Assembly: GCA_030533225.1 (NCBI GenBank)
Contig: JAUNJO010000009.1
Coordinates: 1-41,893, forward strand
DNA from: Eubacteriales bacterium
GTDB lineage: Bacteria; Bacillota; Clostridia; Oscillospirales; Acutalibacteraceae
DNA: 41,893 bases
Reading direction: 5' to 3'
In this document: positions 7,306 through 14,862 of the stretch, piece after piece
Position numbering within the stretch: the stretch's first letter is position 1
Layout of the letters: each line of letters opens with the position of its first letter
Translations under genes and position numbers: made by a program
Notes under the pieces: model-generated
Databases searched by the model: none
What the model saw: only the letters and a program-made list of their open reading frames with translations
Told to the model about the DNA's origin: nothing

Positions 7306-8079
7306 ATGACACAAGCCGAGAAAAGAGAATATTTAATCACAGAGTTATTGAAAGAACTGCCGGAATACGAAAGCATTAAAATCCCGACAAACGAAATGGA
7401 GCAGAAAAAGCTCCTTCGCTCTCTGTTTAATATCCGTATGCCTTTGCCTGTTAGCGATGATTTCCTTGCCATACAGGACGAGTATCTTCGTGAGGAAACA
7501 AGGCAAAAAGGTATTATAAGTCTTGATAATTTACAATCAATCAAACCGGACATTTATTTATGGCAGGGAGATATTACAACCCTTGCCTGTGACGCTATCG
7601 TAAACGCCGCCAATGCCGAAATGCTGGGTTGTTTCTGCCCCTGTCACGGTTGTATTGACAATGCGATTCATACCTTCGCAGGCGTTCAGCTTCGACTCAA
7701 ATGTGCAGAGATTATGAAAAAGCAGGGACACAAAGAAGAAACGGGCAGGGCAAAAATAACACCGGCGTACAATTTGCCCTGCAAATATGTACTCCACACA
7801 GTAGGCCCGATTGTCAGAAAAAGTTTGACCCAGCAGGACTGTGATTTACTCGCTTCCTGCTACCGCTCATGTCTGGAGCTTGCAGAACAAAACGACATAA
7901 AAAGCATTGCGTTTTGCTGTATATCAACGGGAGAATTTCATTTTCCCAATGACAAAGCCGCAGAAATCGCAATTAAAACCGTAAAAGACTTTAAGCGTCA
8001 TACAAACAGCAAAATTAAGGTGATATTCAATGTTTTCAAAGAGTTGGACTACGAAATCTACCGAGAACTTCTCGGATAA
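7306..8079 (+). CDS. Zinc-type macrodomain protein, probable protein-ADP-ribose hydrolase
   Basis: The 257-residue protein has a ~75-residue helical N-terminal extension and then a macrodomain: WQGDITTLACDAIVNAANAEMLG (residues ~86-108) and a Cys/His-rich loop CFCPCHGCIDNAIHTFAG (residues ~109-126). This loop is typical of the zinc-containing macrodomains that travel with class-M sirtuins. A diphosphate-binding segment STGEFHFPN lies near the C-terminus. Members remove ADP-ribose from proteins modified by the partner sirtuin. The ATG at 7306 has AGAGGAT upstream. It overlaps the sirtuin gene by 50 bases, so the two are probably translated together. The GcvH-like and lipoate-ligase-like genes found with it in streptococci and staphylococci are absent. 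Confidence 0.93.
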   Translation: MTQAEKREYLITELLKELPEYESIKIPTNEMEQKKLLRSLFNIRMPLPVSDDFLAIQDEYLREETRQKGIISLDNLQSIKPDIYLWQGDITTLACDAIVNAANAEMLGCFCPCHGCIDNAIHTFAGVQLRLKCAEIMKKQGHKEETGRAKITPAYNLPCKYVLHTVGPIVRKSLTQQDCDLLASCYRSCLELAEQNDIKSIAFCCISTGEFHFPNDKAAEIAIKTVKDFKRHTNSKIKVIFNVFKELDYEIYRELLG

Positions 8080-8896
8080 TATAAATAGACTGAAAAATGA
8101 AATTGACACGGCAGACGCCATTGTGATAGGGGCGGGAGCGGGGCTTTCTGCTTCGGCAGGCTTTGATTACAGCGGCGAGCGATTCGAGATGTATTTTTCG
8201 GACTTTCATAAAAAGTACGGTATCACCGATATGTATTCAGGCGGTTTTTATCCTTATGAAACACTCGAAGAATATTGGGCGTGGTGGTCAAGGCACATTC
8301 TTGTGAACCGATATGATTGCCCTGTCGGCAAACCGTACAGAGATTTACTTAAACTTGTAAAAGATAAGGATTATTTTGTCTTGACAACCAACGTTGACCA
8401 CCAGTTTCAGCGAGCGGGCTTTGACAAAAAACGTCTTTTCTACACACAGGGCGATTACGGCTTATGGCAATGCTCCAACCCTTGTCACGATAAAACCTAT
8501 GACAACGAAGAAGCTGTCAGAGCAATGACAGAACAGCAAAAGGATATGAAAGTACCTACGGAACTGATACCGAAATGCCCCGTCTGCGGCGCACCTATGA
8601 CAATGAATCTGCGATGTGATAACTCTTTTGTGCAGGACGCAGGCTGGTATGCGGCGGCAAGCCGTTATGAGGATTTTTTTCGTCGCCACAGTTATTCCCA
8701 TATCCTGTTTTTAGAGCTCGGCGTCGGGATGAATACACCTGTTATTATAAAATATCCGTTTTGGCAAATGACGAAAAATAACCCAAATGCCGTCTATACC
8801 TGCATTAATCAGGGACAGGCATTTTGTCCGCAAGACATCTGGCAGCAAGCAATTTGTATCAATGCGGATATTGGTGATACGCTATCTTCAATATAG
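8030..8896 (+). CDS. Class-M sirtuin (SirTM), probable protein ADP-ribosyltransferase
   Basis: The 288-residue sirtuin carries the NAD-binding motif GAGAGLSASAGFDYSG (residues ~34-49), the catalytic-loop motif TTNVDHQFQRAGF, and zinc-binding cysteines (CSNPCH and CPVCGAP). Class-M sirtuins studied so far ADP-ribosylate a lipoylated carrier protein rather than deacetylate. The target here is unknown because the usual carrier gene is not next door. The ATG at 8030 has AAGGTG nine bases upstream and lies inside the macrodomain gene. It is the last gene of the operon, followed by a strong terminator at 8905-8932. Confidence 0.92.
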   Translation: MFSKSWTTKSTENFSDNINRLKNEIDTADAIVIGAGAGLSASAGFDYSGERFEMYFSDFHKKYGITDMYSGGFYPYETLEEYWAWWSRHILVNRYDCPVGKPYRDLLKLVKDKDYFVLTTNVDHQFQRAGFDKKRLFYTQGDYGLWQCSNPCHDKTYDNEEAVRAMTEQQKDMKVPTELIPKCPVCGAPMTMNLRCDNSFVQDAGWYAAASRYEDFFRRHSYSHILFLELGVGMNTPVIIKYPFWQMTKNNPNAVYTCINQGQAFCPQDIWQQAICINADIGDTLSSI

Positions 8897-8904
8897 AGAA
8901 AACC

Positions 8905-8932
8905 GGCGGCAGAGATTACTCCCTGCCGCCGT
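8905..8932 (+). terminator. Rho-independent terminator of the sirtuin operon
   Basis: A 9-bp GC-rich stem (CGGCGGCAG / CTGCCGCCG) with a 10-base loop followed by TTT. Confidence 0.75.
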
Positions 8933-8967
8933 TTAACTGTTTTATTCACTTGAAAACCGCTTGATTT

Positions 8968-8980
8968 TATTCCCACTCGA
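8968..8980. mobile_element. Left attachment site (13-bp core) of the guaA element
   Basis: Exact 13-bp copy (TATTCCCACTCGA) of 17869-17881, which is the complement of the last guaA codons. Direct repeats at the two ends of a unit with an integrase are the hallmark of site-specific integration into the guaA 3' end, a known hot spot. Confidence 0.85.
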
Positions 8981-9079
8981 CGAGAACTAAACAATTCTGT
9001 TTATGCGATTTTGCTTTTCGTTAGTCTCTCTATTTTGATTTTACGATGTATCTGTATTATCCTGTGCTAAAATGCCCTT

Positions 9080-9108
9080 GTTATCATTTTGTTATCGTGG
9101 TTGATAAC
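9080..9108. repeat. Integrase-arm-like repeats, left end
   Basis: GTTATCA (9080-9086) and GTTATCG (9091-9097), 11 bases apart, followed by inverted GATAAC (9103-9108). Spacing and sequence parallel 5170-5190 and 17791-17808. Confidence 0.6.
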
Positions 9109-9203
9109 AAGAATAATTTCACCGTGGATAATATGGAAGTGGTATGTGTGTATTATAAACTATTTTGCTTGTAAATTCAATAGAATTTTGGAATTTGAAA
9201 ACT

Positions 9204-9230
9204 AAAGGCAGCGCACGGAGCGCTGCCTTT
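9204..9230 (-). terminator. Rho-independent terminator of the M56 peptidase gene
   Basis: Stem AAAGGCAGCGC / GCGCTGCCTTT (11 bp) with a 5-base loop and flanking A/T bases. It lies 66 bases downstream of the stop at 9297 on the minus strand. Confidence 0.7.
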
Positions 9231-9296
9231 ACAGTTAAGAAAATAATTTGTGCCCTACGATTACTTTGTCCGGAGGATCAAAGCAGTCAGCAGTAT

Positions 9297-11036
9297 TTAC
9301 TCAGATTCCATATCTTTCCAAAACAATTCTTGGATTCTTGCTCGATATGCATCATCTATCTTGTAATAATAGCTTGACAAGGGATTATAGACGGGAGCGA
9401 TAACAATGTCCTTTTTGTCAATGTCATAGGTGGTTAAAATAGCACGCATTTCTGCAATGGTTGCACCAACGTCGTAATCAAAGGTGGTATCTGATACCGC
9501 TTCCAAATTAGAGTTTGCAAGATAGCATTTATAACTATTCTCGGCCATTTGCCAAATATAGACTATCAAACCGCCATCTGTTGAAACATTAAAAAATTGA
9601 GGATATTTGGCTTTGAGTTGAGCTATATTAGCAGTAGTGATAACCTCAGATGGACCATCTGCACCGCCGACATTTGAAACGGAAGAAAAATACTCTTGAG
9701 CTTTCTTGTCGCAATTTGCTTGTTGTTCTTTTATATTATGTTCAGGATCAAGAGCTTTTCCGTGTAAATACCAAGGAAACTTTGCACGAATGTCCTCAGC
9801 ATAGTATGAGCCATCTCTCGGTTCCCAATATTCAACAAGTTCATATTGTACGTTTGAGTCTGCTTTCTTAACAGTTATTACTGTTGGTATATGAGCTCCG
9901 CTGACATCTTCAATTTCGCCGTTTATATCATCATATTCCGAATAAAGAACCCACATATACACAGTTGTGCTTCCTTTATCTTTTCTTGTCCCTAACACTT
10001 TGAAGTCGGTACAATAGAACTCTCCGCTTTTATATTTTCCGTGATGATGCTCTATTATTTGTTCTTCAATAAACAATGACATTTTTTCATTTAGGTTTGT
10101 TGTTGTAGGACTTGTAAGAAAACAAACCGCAAAAACTGCACTCGCAATAACAGCAACTATAATAATCCAAAAAGCAGTTTTCTTGTAATTCAGTACCGAT
10201 TTCACTCTATCTTTTACGCCTACCTCTCCAAAAGCAAGTGGACAAGCTGCAATCATACGGCGATTTACACTTAAGTTCAACAGTGCTTGAGAATAGTCGG
10301 CCTTTTCCTCGGTATTCAGTTCTTTGATAACTTTTTCATCACAAGCAAACTCGATATCTTTACAAAGCAATGCATAACCGAGCCACATTAAAGGATTGAA
10401 CCAATGGAGTGCTAAAAGCAGAAATCCAAACGGCTTCCACCAATGGTCTTTACGGCGGATATGTGCCTGCTCGTGAGCGATAACATGTTCCATATCCTTA
10501 TCATTCACCTTAAATGGCAGGTATATCTTTGGCTTTATAATGCCGAGTACGAACGGAGAAACAACGCTTTCGCTTTGGAAGATGTTATCATGAAGCAGGA
10601 CAGCTGTACCGATTTTTCTATTTACGCGGAAGTAACTGATAGTAGTATATAAAAGCATTCCGGCAATGCCCACAATCCACACAAACGATAAAATGGGGAT
10701 CCATATTTGCAAGGGATTTGCACTTGTAGCAGGATCAGGAGCAAATGATTCACCGATAACGGGGTTTACAATATTATTGATAATAGGAATACCGGAATTA
10801 ATTTTTGGGGTTCTATCCATCATTATTTCCGGACTAATTGTTTCTGCGCTCGGTATAAGACTCATTACACTCTCAATAGAGAATGGGCAAATCATTCTGA
10901 TAGCCACAATTCCCCACAGAAGAACGGTAATCCATTTTGGAGCTTTTTTGAGTAATAACCTTAAAAGCAATACTGCAAGTACAACCCAGCTTGCTGATAT
11001 GCTCATATTCACTATGTTTAAGAAGAACTCTGTCAT
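9297..11036 (-). CDS. M56-family (BlaR1/MecR1-like) membrane sensor metallopeptidase
   Basis: The 579-residue protein starts with several membrane helices (residues ~10-30, 35-55, 110-130), followed by a cytosolic zinc protease domain with HEQAHIRRKDH, and a further helix (~residue 290, FWIIIVAVIASAVFAVCFL). An extracellular C-terminal domain of ~260 residues is unlike a beta-lactam sensor. It should cleave the partner BlaI-type repressor when triggered. Its ATG overlaps the regulator's stop (ATGA), with GGAG in place. It is cargo of the guaA element. No beta-lactamase or other effector gene is next to the pair, so the regulated target is unclear. Confidence 0.88.
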   Translation of the reverse strand: MTEFFLNIVNMSISASWVVLAVLLLRLLLKKAPKWITVLLWGIVAIRMICPFSIESVMSLIPSAETISPEIMMDRTPKINSGIPIINNIVNPVIGESFAPDPATSANPLQIWIPILSFVWIVGIAGMLLYTTISYFRVNRKIGTAVLLHDNIFQSESVVSPFVLGIIKPKIYLPFKVNDKDMEHVIAHEQAHIRRKDHWWKPFGFLLLALHWFNPLMWLGYALLCKDIEFACDEKVIKELNTEEKADYSQALLNLSVNRRMIAACPLAFGEVGVKDRVKSVLNYKKTAFWIIIVAVIASAVFAVCFLTSPTTTNLNEKMSLFIEEQIIEHHHGKYKSGEFYCTDFKVLGTRKDKGSTTVYMWVLYSEYDDINGEIEDVSGAHIPTVITVKKADSNVQYELVEYWEPRDGSYYAEDIRAKFPWYLHGKALDPEHNIKEQQANCDKKAQEYFSSVSNVGGADGPSEVITTANIAQLKAKYPQFFNVSTDGGLIVYIWQMAENSYKCYLANSNLEAVSDTTFDYDVGATIAEMRAILTTYDIDKKDIVIAPVYNPLSSYYYKIDDAYRARIQELFWKDMESE

Positions 11037-11404
11037 TTTGATTCTCCTTTCCTATAGCGGTCTATCATCTGCTGAACCGCATCAATCTCAGCATCGGAGA
11101 TTTTCTGATGCTTGGTGAACGCAGCGATAAACGCCGGCAAAGAACCCTCAAAGGTCTTTTCCACCATTTCATTCAGTTCGGCTGCCTGCACCTGATCTTT
11201 GCTGACAAGCGAAGTCACCACAGTATTCTCGTTCTTTAATACGCCTCGCTCTGACAGACGCTTAATAACAGTGTAAGTAGTAGTGGGTTTCCAACCAAGC
11301 TGCTCTTTGCAGAGATCCACAAGTTTGCTGCTTTTAACCGGCTCGTTCTCCCACAAAATCAAGCAAAAGCGATATTCACTTTCAAATACCTTTGGTGTAT
11401 CCAT
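11033..11404 (-). CDS. BlaI/MecI/CopY-family transcriptional repressor
   Basis: About 123 residues. The N-terminal winged helix matches BlaI/MecI (ESEYRFCLILWENEPVKSSKLVDLC, then TTTYTVIKRLSERGVLKNEN). The C-terminal half is the dimerisation and cleavage region (FEGSLPAFIAAFTKHQKISDAEIDAV). It represses its own operon until cleaved by the membrane protease encoded just downstream. The ATG at 11404 has AAAGGAGCG upstream; an upstream in-frame ATG at 11440 would begin inside the operator. Two perfect 16-bp operators lie immediately upstream (11420-11435 and 11446-11461). Confidence 0.93.
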   Translation of the reverse strand: MDTPKVFESEYRFCLILWENEPVKSSKLVDLCKEQLGWKPTTTYTVIKRLSERGVLKNENTVVTSLVSKDQVQAAELNEMVEKTFEGSLPAFIAAFTKHQKISDAEIDAVQQMIDRYRKGESK

Positions 11405-11419
11405 AATTGACGCTCCTTT

Positions 11420-11473
11420 CTCTAACCCATTAGAGTTCATATATACTCTAACATATTAGAGTTGAAATGTCAA
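11420..11473 (-). promoter_or_regulatory. Promoter with twin BlaI-type operators
   Basis: Two inverted repeats CTCTAA-N4-TTAGAG (11420-11435 and 11446-11461) are 26 bases apart. The distal one overlaps a promoter with -35 TTGACA (11468-11473) and -10 TAGAGT (11445-11450), 17-bp spacer, on the minus strand. The layout suits autorepression of the regulator and peptidase genes. Confidence 0.75.
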
Positions 11474-11513
11474 GATGTTCGCAAAAAAATTAACAGATAA
11501 GCAAAAAGAAATA

Positions 11514-11543
11514 GTGGCAGAGAGGTGTAAAACTCCCTGCCAC
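11514..11543 (-). terminator. Hairpin downstream of tnpV
   Basis: Stem GTGGCAG / CTGCCAC with a 16-base loop containing a second short pairing (AGG/CCT), 10 bases after the tnpV stop. It is a probable terminator of the mobilization operon. Confidence 0.5.
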
Positions 11544-11553
11544 CATACTTCGA

Positions 11554-11931
11554 TTAGTAGTAAATAGTATCGTGGTTTACGATTTCTGTGGCTCTATTAC
11601 GGATATTATTCATCTTTTGCACCCATTCCATTTGATTATCCGCTTTGAGTTGCTCAGTTAGACCCTCACGCTCTGCCATCTGTTTCACCAGCCGAGAAAA
11701 CATTTCTTCCGCCTGTCGATTAATATCAGCGAGGTAACTGTTTAACTTGCCGCTTGTCAGCAAATTGGTGTATAGCACCCTTCGATTTTGCTTGATGTGT
11801 CGCAAATGTCGTTGTCCCCATATGCCGATTGGCTGTTGTTCTTCAGCGGGTAATGCAAGGTCGGGCAAATAATAATCTCCCTGCAAGGTGTATCGGATCC
11901 CCGTTTTTTCGTCTGTAAAATGCTGTTTCAT
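11554..11931 (-). CDS. TnpV-family transposon-encoded protein
   Basis: The 125-residue protein resembles TnpV proteins of clostridial mobilizable elements: IRYTLQGDYYLPDLALP, then GIWGQRHLRHIKQNRRVLYTNLL and a helical C-terminus. The family is common on integrative elements of gut Firmicutes; its role is not established. AAAGGTAGGA precedes the ATG. It is the last gene of the xis-int-mobC-repA-mobV series, 10 bases after mobV, and is followed by the hairpin at 11514-11543. Confidence 0.82.
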   Translation of the reverse strand: MKQHFTDEKTGIRYTLQGDYYLPDLALPAEEQQPIGIWGQRHLRHIKQNRRVLYTNLLTSGKLNSYLADINRQAEEMFSRLVKQMAEREGLTEQLKADNQMEWVQKMNNIRNRATEIVNHDTIYY

Positions 11932-11940
11932 TGTGTTGTC

Positions 11941-13122
11941 CTACCTTTCATCTTTATAATTTCTAAAGCATTTTTCACGCTGTTTAGACTGTTTTTCCAA
12001 CTTTGCTCTATCAAGCAAGTCATCAATTTGTTTATGACCGAACACTTTTCGGAGAAGTTTGTAATCCCTGTTTTCCGCACGCAGATTTTCATTCTCTCGT
12101 GATAATTTTTCATTATCTTTCGATAGCTTTTCGTTTTCACGATATAGGTTTCCGTTTGTGATGTTCAACCTGTGGTAACTGTCCAACGCTTTGAAATATC
12201 GTGCAAATAAGGTGCTGATTAAAGACTTAAATCGGGCTACAAGAGGCTCAACAAACTTTGCCTTATAACTTCTTGCCGACATCATTGCAGGCGGCTCAGG
12301 CAGTTGATATTCAGGCTCATTCATTATGCTTTCATCAAGATTTTGTAACGCTCTTTCACCGTTCTCAAAGTTTTCAATGCGGTCAGCCATAACACGAAAC
12401 TCATCTTTTTTCTCGGCAAGTTGATTGTCCAATACAGCGATGTCCTTTTCTCGTTCCTGCTTTTTGTAATCCAAAACAGACAGATGTTTTTCGTGCGTAC
12501 CCTTGTGTTCCCACTCAATTCCGTGGCGTTCCATAATGGCGGCGAGTTGTTCTTTTTCGGCTTGTATCCACCTTGCCCACTCGCTGTCCTTCTTGTGAAC
12601 GCCGACAAATCCTTGTGCCTTTAACGCTTGCTTGAGGGAGACTCTTGTTTCAAGTCCACGCTTTCCGTCGGTCTCGATGAAGGGCACAAAGTCAATGTGC
12701 AAGTGGGGTGTTGCTTCATCCAAATGCAGGTGCGCCGAGAACACTCTGAGGTTGGGATTGCGCTCGGCAAAGCCTTTCATATACTCATCAAGTATATCGG
12801 TGGCGAGCTTTCCGGTGTCGCTATCGACAGCAGTATTCTCCCAATCGCCAATCTGCATTATGATTTCGTGGAACGGTTTTTCCTGCTTTCCGAAGCGTAT
12901 TTTTTCGTAATAATCATCTATCATACGGTCGGTTCTCGTTTGCTTTGCGTTGTATTTTTCGAGGGCTTCGTCAAACAATTCGTGGTACACATCACGGATA
13001 TTTTCATCACAGTAGGCAATGTTTTGGTGCGACCTTTCGGGGTCAACATTACCTGCGTGAAAGGTGCGATTGTTGTGCCTGAGCGAGCCTTTTCCGACCA
13101 TTCCGCTTATCGTTCTTTTCAA
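11941..13122 (-). CDS. MobV/Pre-family relaxase (plasmid recombination enzyme)
   Basis: About 393 residues. The N-terminal Mob_Pre domain shows GKGSLRHNNR near the start and the metal-binding motif AHLHLDEATPHLHIDFVP. The C-terminal third is a long coiled coil (repeated NEKLSKDNEKLSRENENL). It would nick the element at oriT and lead the strand during mobilization. The start chosen is TTG at 13122 because GGAAGTGATTAT lies directly upstream and family members begin with this sequence; the frame stays open further upstream. The 13123-13405 gap upstream is rich in inverted repeats and is the likely oriT. Confidence 0.9.
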   Translation of the reverse strand: MKRTISGMVGKGSLRHNNRTFHAGNVDPERSHQNIAYCDENIRDVYHELFDEALEKYNAKQTRTDRMIDDYYEKIRFGKQEKPFHEIIMQIGDWENTAVDSDTGKLATDILDEYMKGFAERNPNLRVFSAHLHLDEATPHLHIDFVPFIETDGKRGLETRVSLKQALKAQGFVGVHKKDSEWARWIQAEKEQLAAIMERHGIEWEHKGTHEKHLSVLDYKKQEREKDIAVLDNQLAEKKDEFRVMADRIENFENGERALQNLDESIMNEPEYQLPEPPAMMSARSYKAKFVEPLVARFKSLISTLFARYFKALDSYHRLNITNGNLYRENEKLSKDNEKLSRENENLRAENRDYKLLRKVFGHKQIDDLLDRAKLEKQSKQREKCFRNYKDER

Positions 13123-13405
13123 ATAATCACTTCCTTTTTCTTTCGCCGCCGTGCGGCGGGTTTTGTTACTTTTGTCAAAAGTAACGTAAAAGCACTTTCG
13201 ACAGCCTTCGTCTATCAAAAGGTGCCATTGCGCTCTCCGAGGGGATTATGGGGCGTTGCCCCGTTGTCTGCGGACAACACCCCAGCAGAGCCGCCCTTTG
13301 TAAAGGGCACCCTGCACCCCGCCTAAACTTTCCCGTGTCGGTCTGTGACGATGGTGACGATGTTTTTGCTACCACCAATAACACCGTCACGACCGACACG
13401 CATCG
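13123..13405. other. Candidate oriT region, rich in inverted repeats
   Basis: This 283-base gap between mobV and the repA-like gene has no supported gene. It holds CGCCGC/GCGGCG (13144-13158), GTTACTTTT/AAAAGTAAC (13165-13185), GGGGC/GCCCC, GTTGTC/GACAAC and GCCCTTT/AAAGGGC stems, and a long inverted repeat with CGTGTCGGTC (13334-13350) pairing with GACCGACACG (13385-13400). MobV relaxases usually act at an inverted repeat just upstream of their own gene, so 13165-13185 is the best nick-region candidate. No nick sequence can be assigned by eye. Confidence 0.5.
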
Positions 13406-14539
13406 TCACGCTTGCTCAAGATACAGCCGTACCTTGCGGCCATCGTGACAGCGTTTGTTTTCGTAGCAGATACCGTACTCATTGAATAAACGCCCTGCAT
13501 TGATATTCAGCTTCATCGACAGAGCGTTGGCTTTCATATCAATGCCAAGAACCACGACAAGCTCCGTTGGTGAACCGCACCACTCAGCATTGTCTGCGGT
13601 AATGAACGCCGCCACTTTTTCAAGTAAGGGTTCGGGTGGTTCTTTCCAAAGTTCCGTTTCCACTCGCTCCAATTCCCATAAGAGAGTTTCGGTGTTACGA
13701 ACAAGGTGTAGCTTTTGGTCGGGTTGATCTCTGCCCGATACCTCAAGGGTGGCATTGTTGCTTGTACGCTTTTCCTTTTGCAAAATGAAGCCGCCATCTG
13801 CTGCACCAAGCAAAGCCGTCGTGCCGGAGATCATATCGAACTTATCATCGGCATTTTGCTTTCGGGTGTGGTGAACGATTAAAACGCAAATGCTGTAGCG
13901 GTCAGTAAATTTCTTGATACGGTTAATAATTTCATAATCGTTAGCGTAACTGTAATTATCACCGCCGACCTCACGCACCTTTTGAAGCGTGTCTATGATT
14001 ATAAGTTTGGTGTCGGGGTGTTCGGTAACGAAACCCTGCAACTGTTCATCAAGTCCTTTGCCAATCTGACTTGCCGAAACAGAGAAGTGCAGATTGTCTG
14101 CACTCTCCGTTCCAAACATTCGATACAAGCGTTCCTGCAGGCGACGGTAATCATCTTCAAGAGCGAGATATAATGCCGTTCCTTTCCGGACGGTATAGTT
14201 CCATAGCGGCGTTCCCGTGCTGACGTGATATGCCAACTGCGCCATCAGAAAACTTTTGCCGAGTTTGGGTGCGCCTGCAAAGATATACGTTCCCGGATAG
14301 AGCAAGCCGTCAATCAGCGGCGGCTTGCTTTGGTAAACGGTGTCGTACAGTTCGGTCATTGAAACTGTTTTGAGGTAGGACGGGTCCATCATCCTAATCA
14401 TTTCACGCTGAATTTCCTCAAAACTCTTGAAATTTTCATCTTCGGTGGTTATAATATTTGCAGTAGATTTTTGAGAAGGCTGCTCCGTATCTGCGCCAAC
14501 AGATACATTCGGGGCAGTCTTTTCCGTTATATTGGTCAT
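13406..14539 (-). CDS. RepA-like hexameric helicase/AAA ATPase
   Basis: The 377-residue protein is a RecA-fold ATPase of the RSF1010 RepA/KaiC type. Walker A is FAGAPKLGKSFLMAQLAYHVS (near residue 90) and Walker B LIIIDTLQ (near residue 180), followed by VLIVHHTRK. The C-terminal ~90 residues may be a DNA-binding winged-helix segment. On integrative elements such proteins probably support transient replication or DNA processing after excision. Its ATG overlaps the mobC stop (ATGA), so the two are translationally coupled. Confidence in the fold is high; the replication role is inference. Confidence 0.85.
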   Translation of the reverse strand: MTNITEKTAPNVSVGADTEQPSQKSTANIITTEDENFKSFEEIQREMIRMMDPSYLKTVSMTELYDTVYQSKPPLIDGLLYPGTYIFAGAPKLGKSFLMAQLAYHVSTGTPLWNYTVRKGTALYLALEDDYRRLQERLYRMFGTESADNLHFSVSASQIGKGLDEQLQGFVTEHPDTKLIIIDTLQKVREVGGDNYSYANDYEIINRIKKFTDRYSICVLIVHHTRKQNADDKFDMISGTTALLGAADGGFILQKEKRTSNNATLEVSGRDQPDQKLHLVRNTETLLWELERVETELWKEPPEPLLEKVAAFITADNAEWCGSPTELVVVLGIDMKANALSMKLNINAGRLFNEYGICYENKRCHDGRKVRLYLEQA

Positions 14540-14862
14540 TCAGATTCCCCCTTTAATCCATATAAGGTTTTGTTGATCTGGTCGATAACTTCAAGCAAGT
14601 CACCGCTGACGTTGCCGCCACTTTCGATTCGCTTCAGTTCATCAAGCACGGTGGCAAGTTCCACTTTGAGTGCCTTATACACTCTCGGATTACCCTCCAC
14701 GATAATTTCACGGTCGGTACACTTGCGGTAGCAGTATTCCTGCTTTGTAAGTCCCGACAGCGCCACGATACGGTTTATCGTTTCGTGTTCTTCGGGTGAT
14801 ACCCGAAACCCTACGGTGATACATCTGAAGCGATCGTGTTTGTCTAAATTCTTAGCTGACAT
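14536..14862 (-). CDS. MobC-like relaxosome accessory protein
   Basis: The 108-residue protein has an N-terminal ribbon-helix-helix (ITVGFRVSPEEHETINRIVALSGLTKQEYCYRKC) followed by a helical tail. That is the pattern of MobC-type plasmid mobilization proteins, which open oriT for the relaxase. GGAG lies 11 bases before the ATG. The gene overlaps the end of the integrase gene and the start of the repA-like gene, so all are in one transcript. Confidence 0.8.
   Translation of the reverse strand: MSAKNLDKHDRFRCITVGFRVSPEEHETINRIVALSGLTKQEYCYRKCTDREIIVEGNPRVYKALKVELATVLDELKRIESGGNVSGDLLEVIDQINKTLYGLKGESE

Larger units (their letters stand above)
5067..8980. mobile_element. Putative cis-mobilizable element or remnant with sirtuin/macrodomain cargo
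   Basis: The interval lies between the degenerate core at 5067 and the good core at 8968. It has no integrase or mobilization gene. Its cargo is an HxlR regulator, a SnoaL-like protein, a flavin/ferredoxin protein, a zinc-type macrodomain and a class-M sirtuin. Its left end carries integrase-arm-like repeats (5170-5190); its right end has none that I can see. Elements of this kind, with att sites but no recombinase, are known to accrete beside complete integrative elements. Element status is inference. Confidence 0.5.
8897..9296. other. Gene-free junction: terminator, left attachment site, arm repeats, second terminator
   Basis: No gene is seen in these 400 bases. In order they hold the sirtuin terminator (8905-8932), the 13-bp attachment core (8968-8980), a segment shared with 5088-5103, paired GTTATC repeats (9080-9097) with an inverted GATAAC (9103-9108), and the terminator of the M56 peptidase gene (9204-9230). 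Confidence 0.8.

Noticed and set aside
6897-7553. A 218-codon minus-strand open frame opposite the flavoprotein and macrodomain genes
   Set aside because: Shadow frame. The plus strand encodes two recognisable proteins with ribosome sites here.
12628-13326. A 232-codon plus-strand open frame opposite mobV
   Set aside because: It is antisense to the relaxase motif region, has no ribosome site, and its length follows from the codon bias of mobV. The minus-strand product has clear Mob_Pre motifs.
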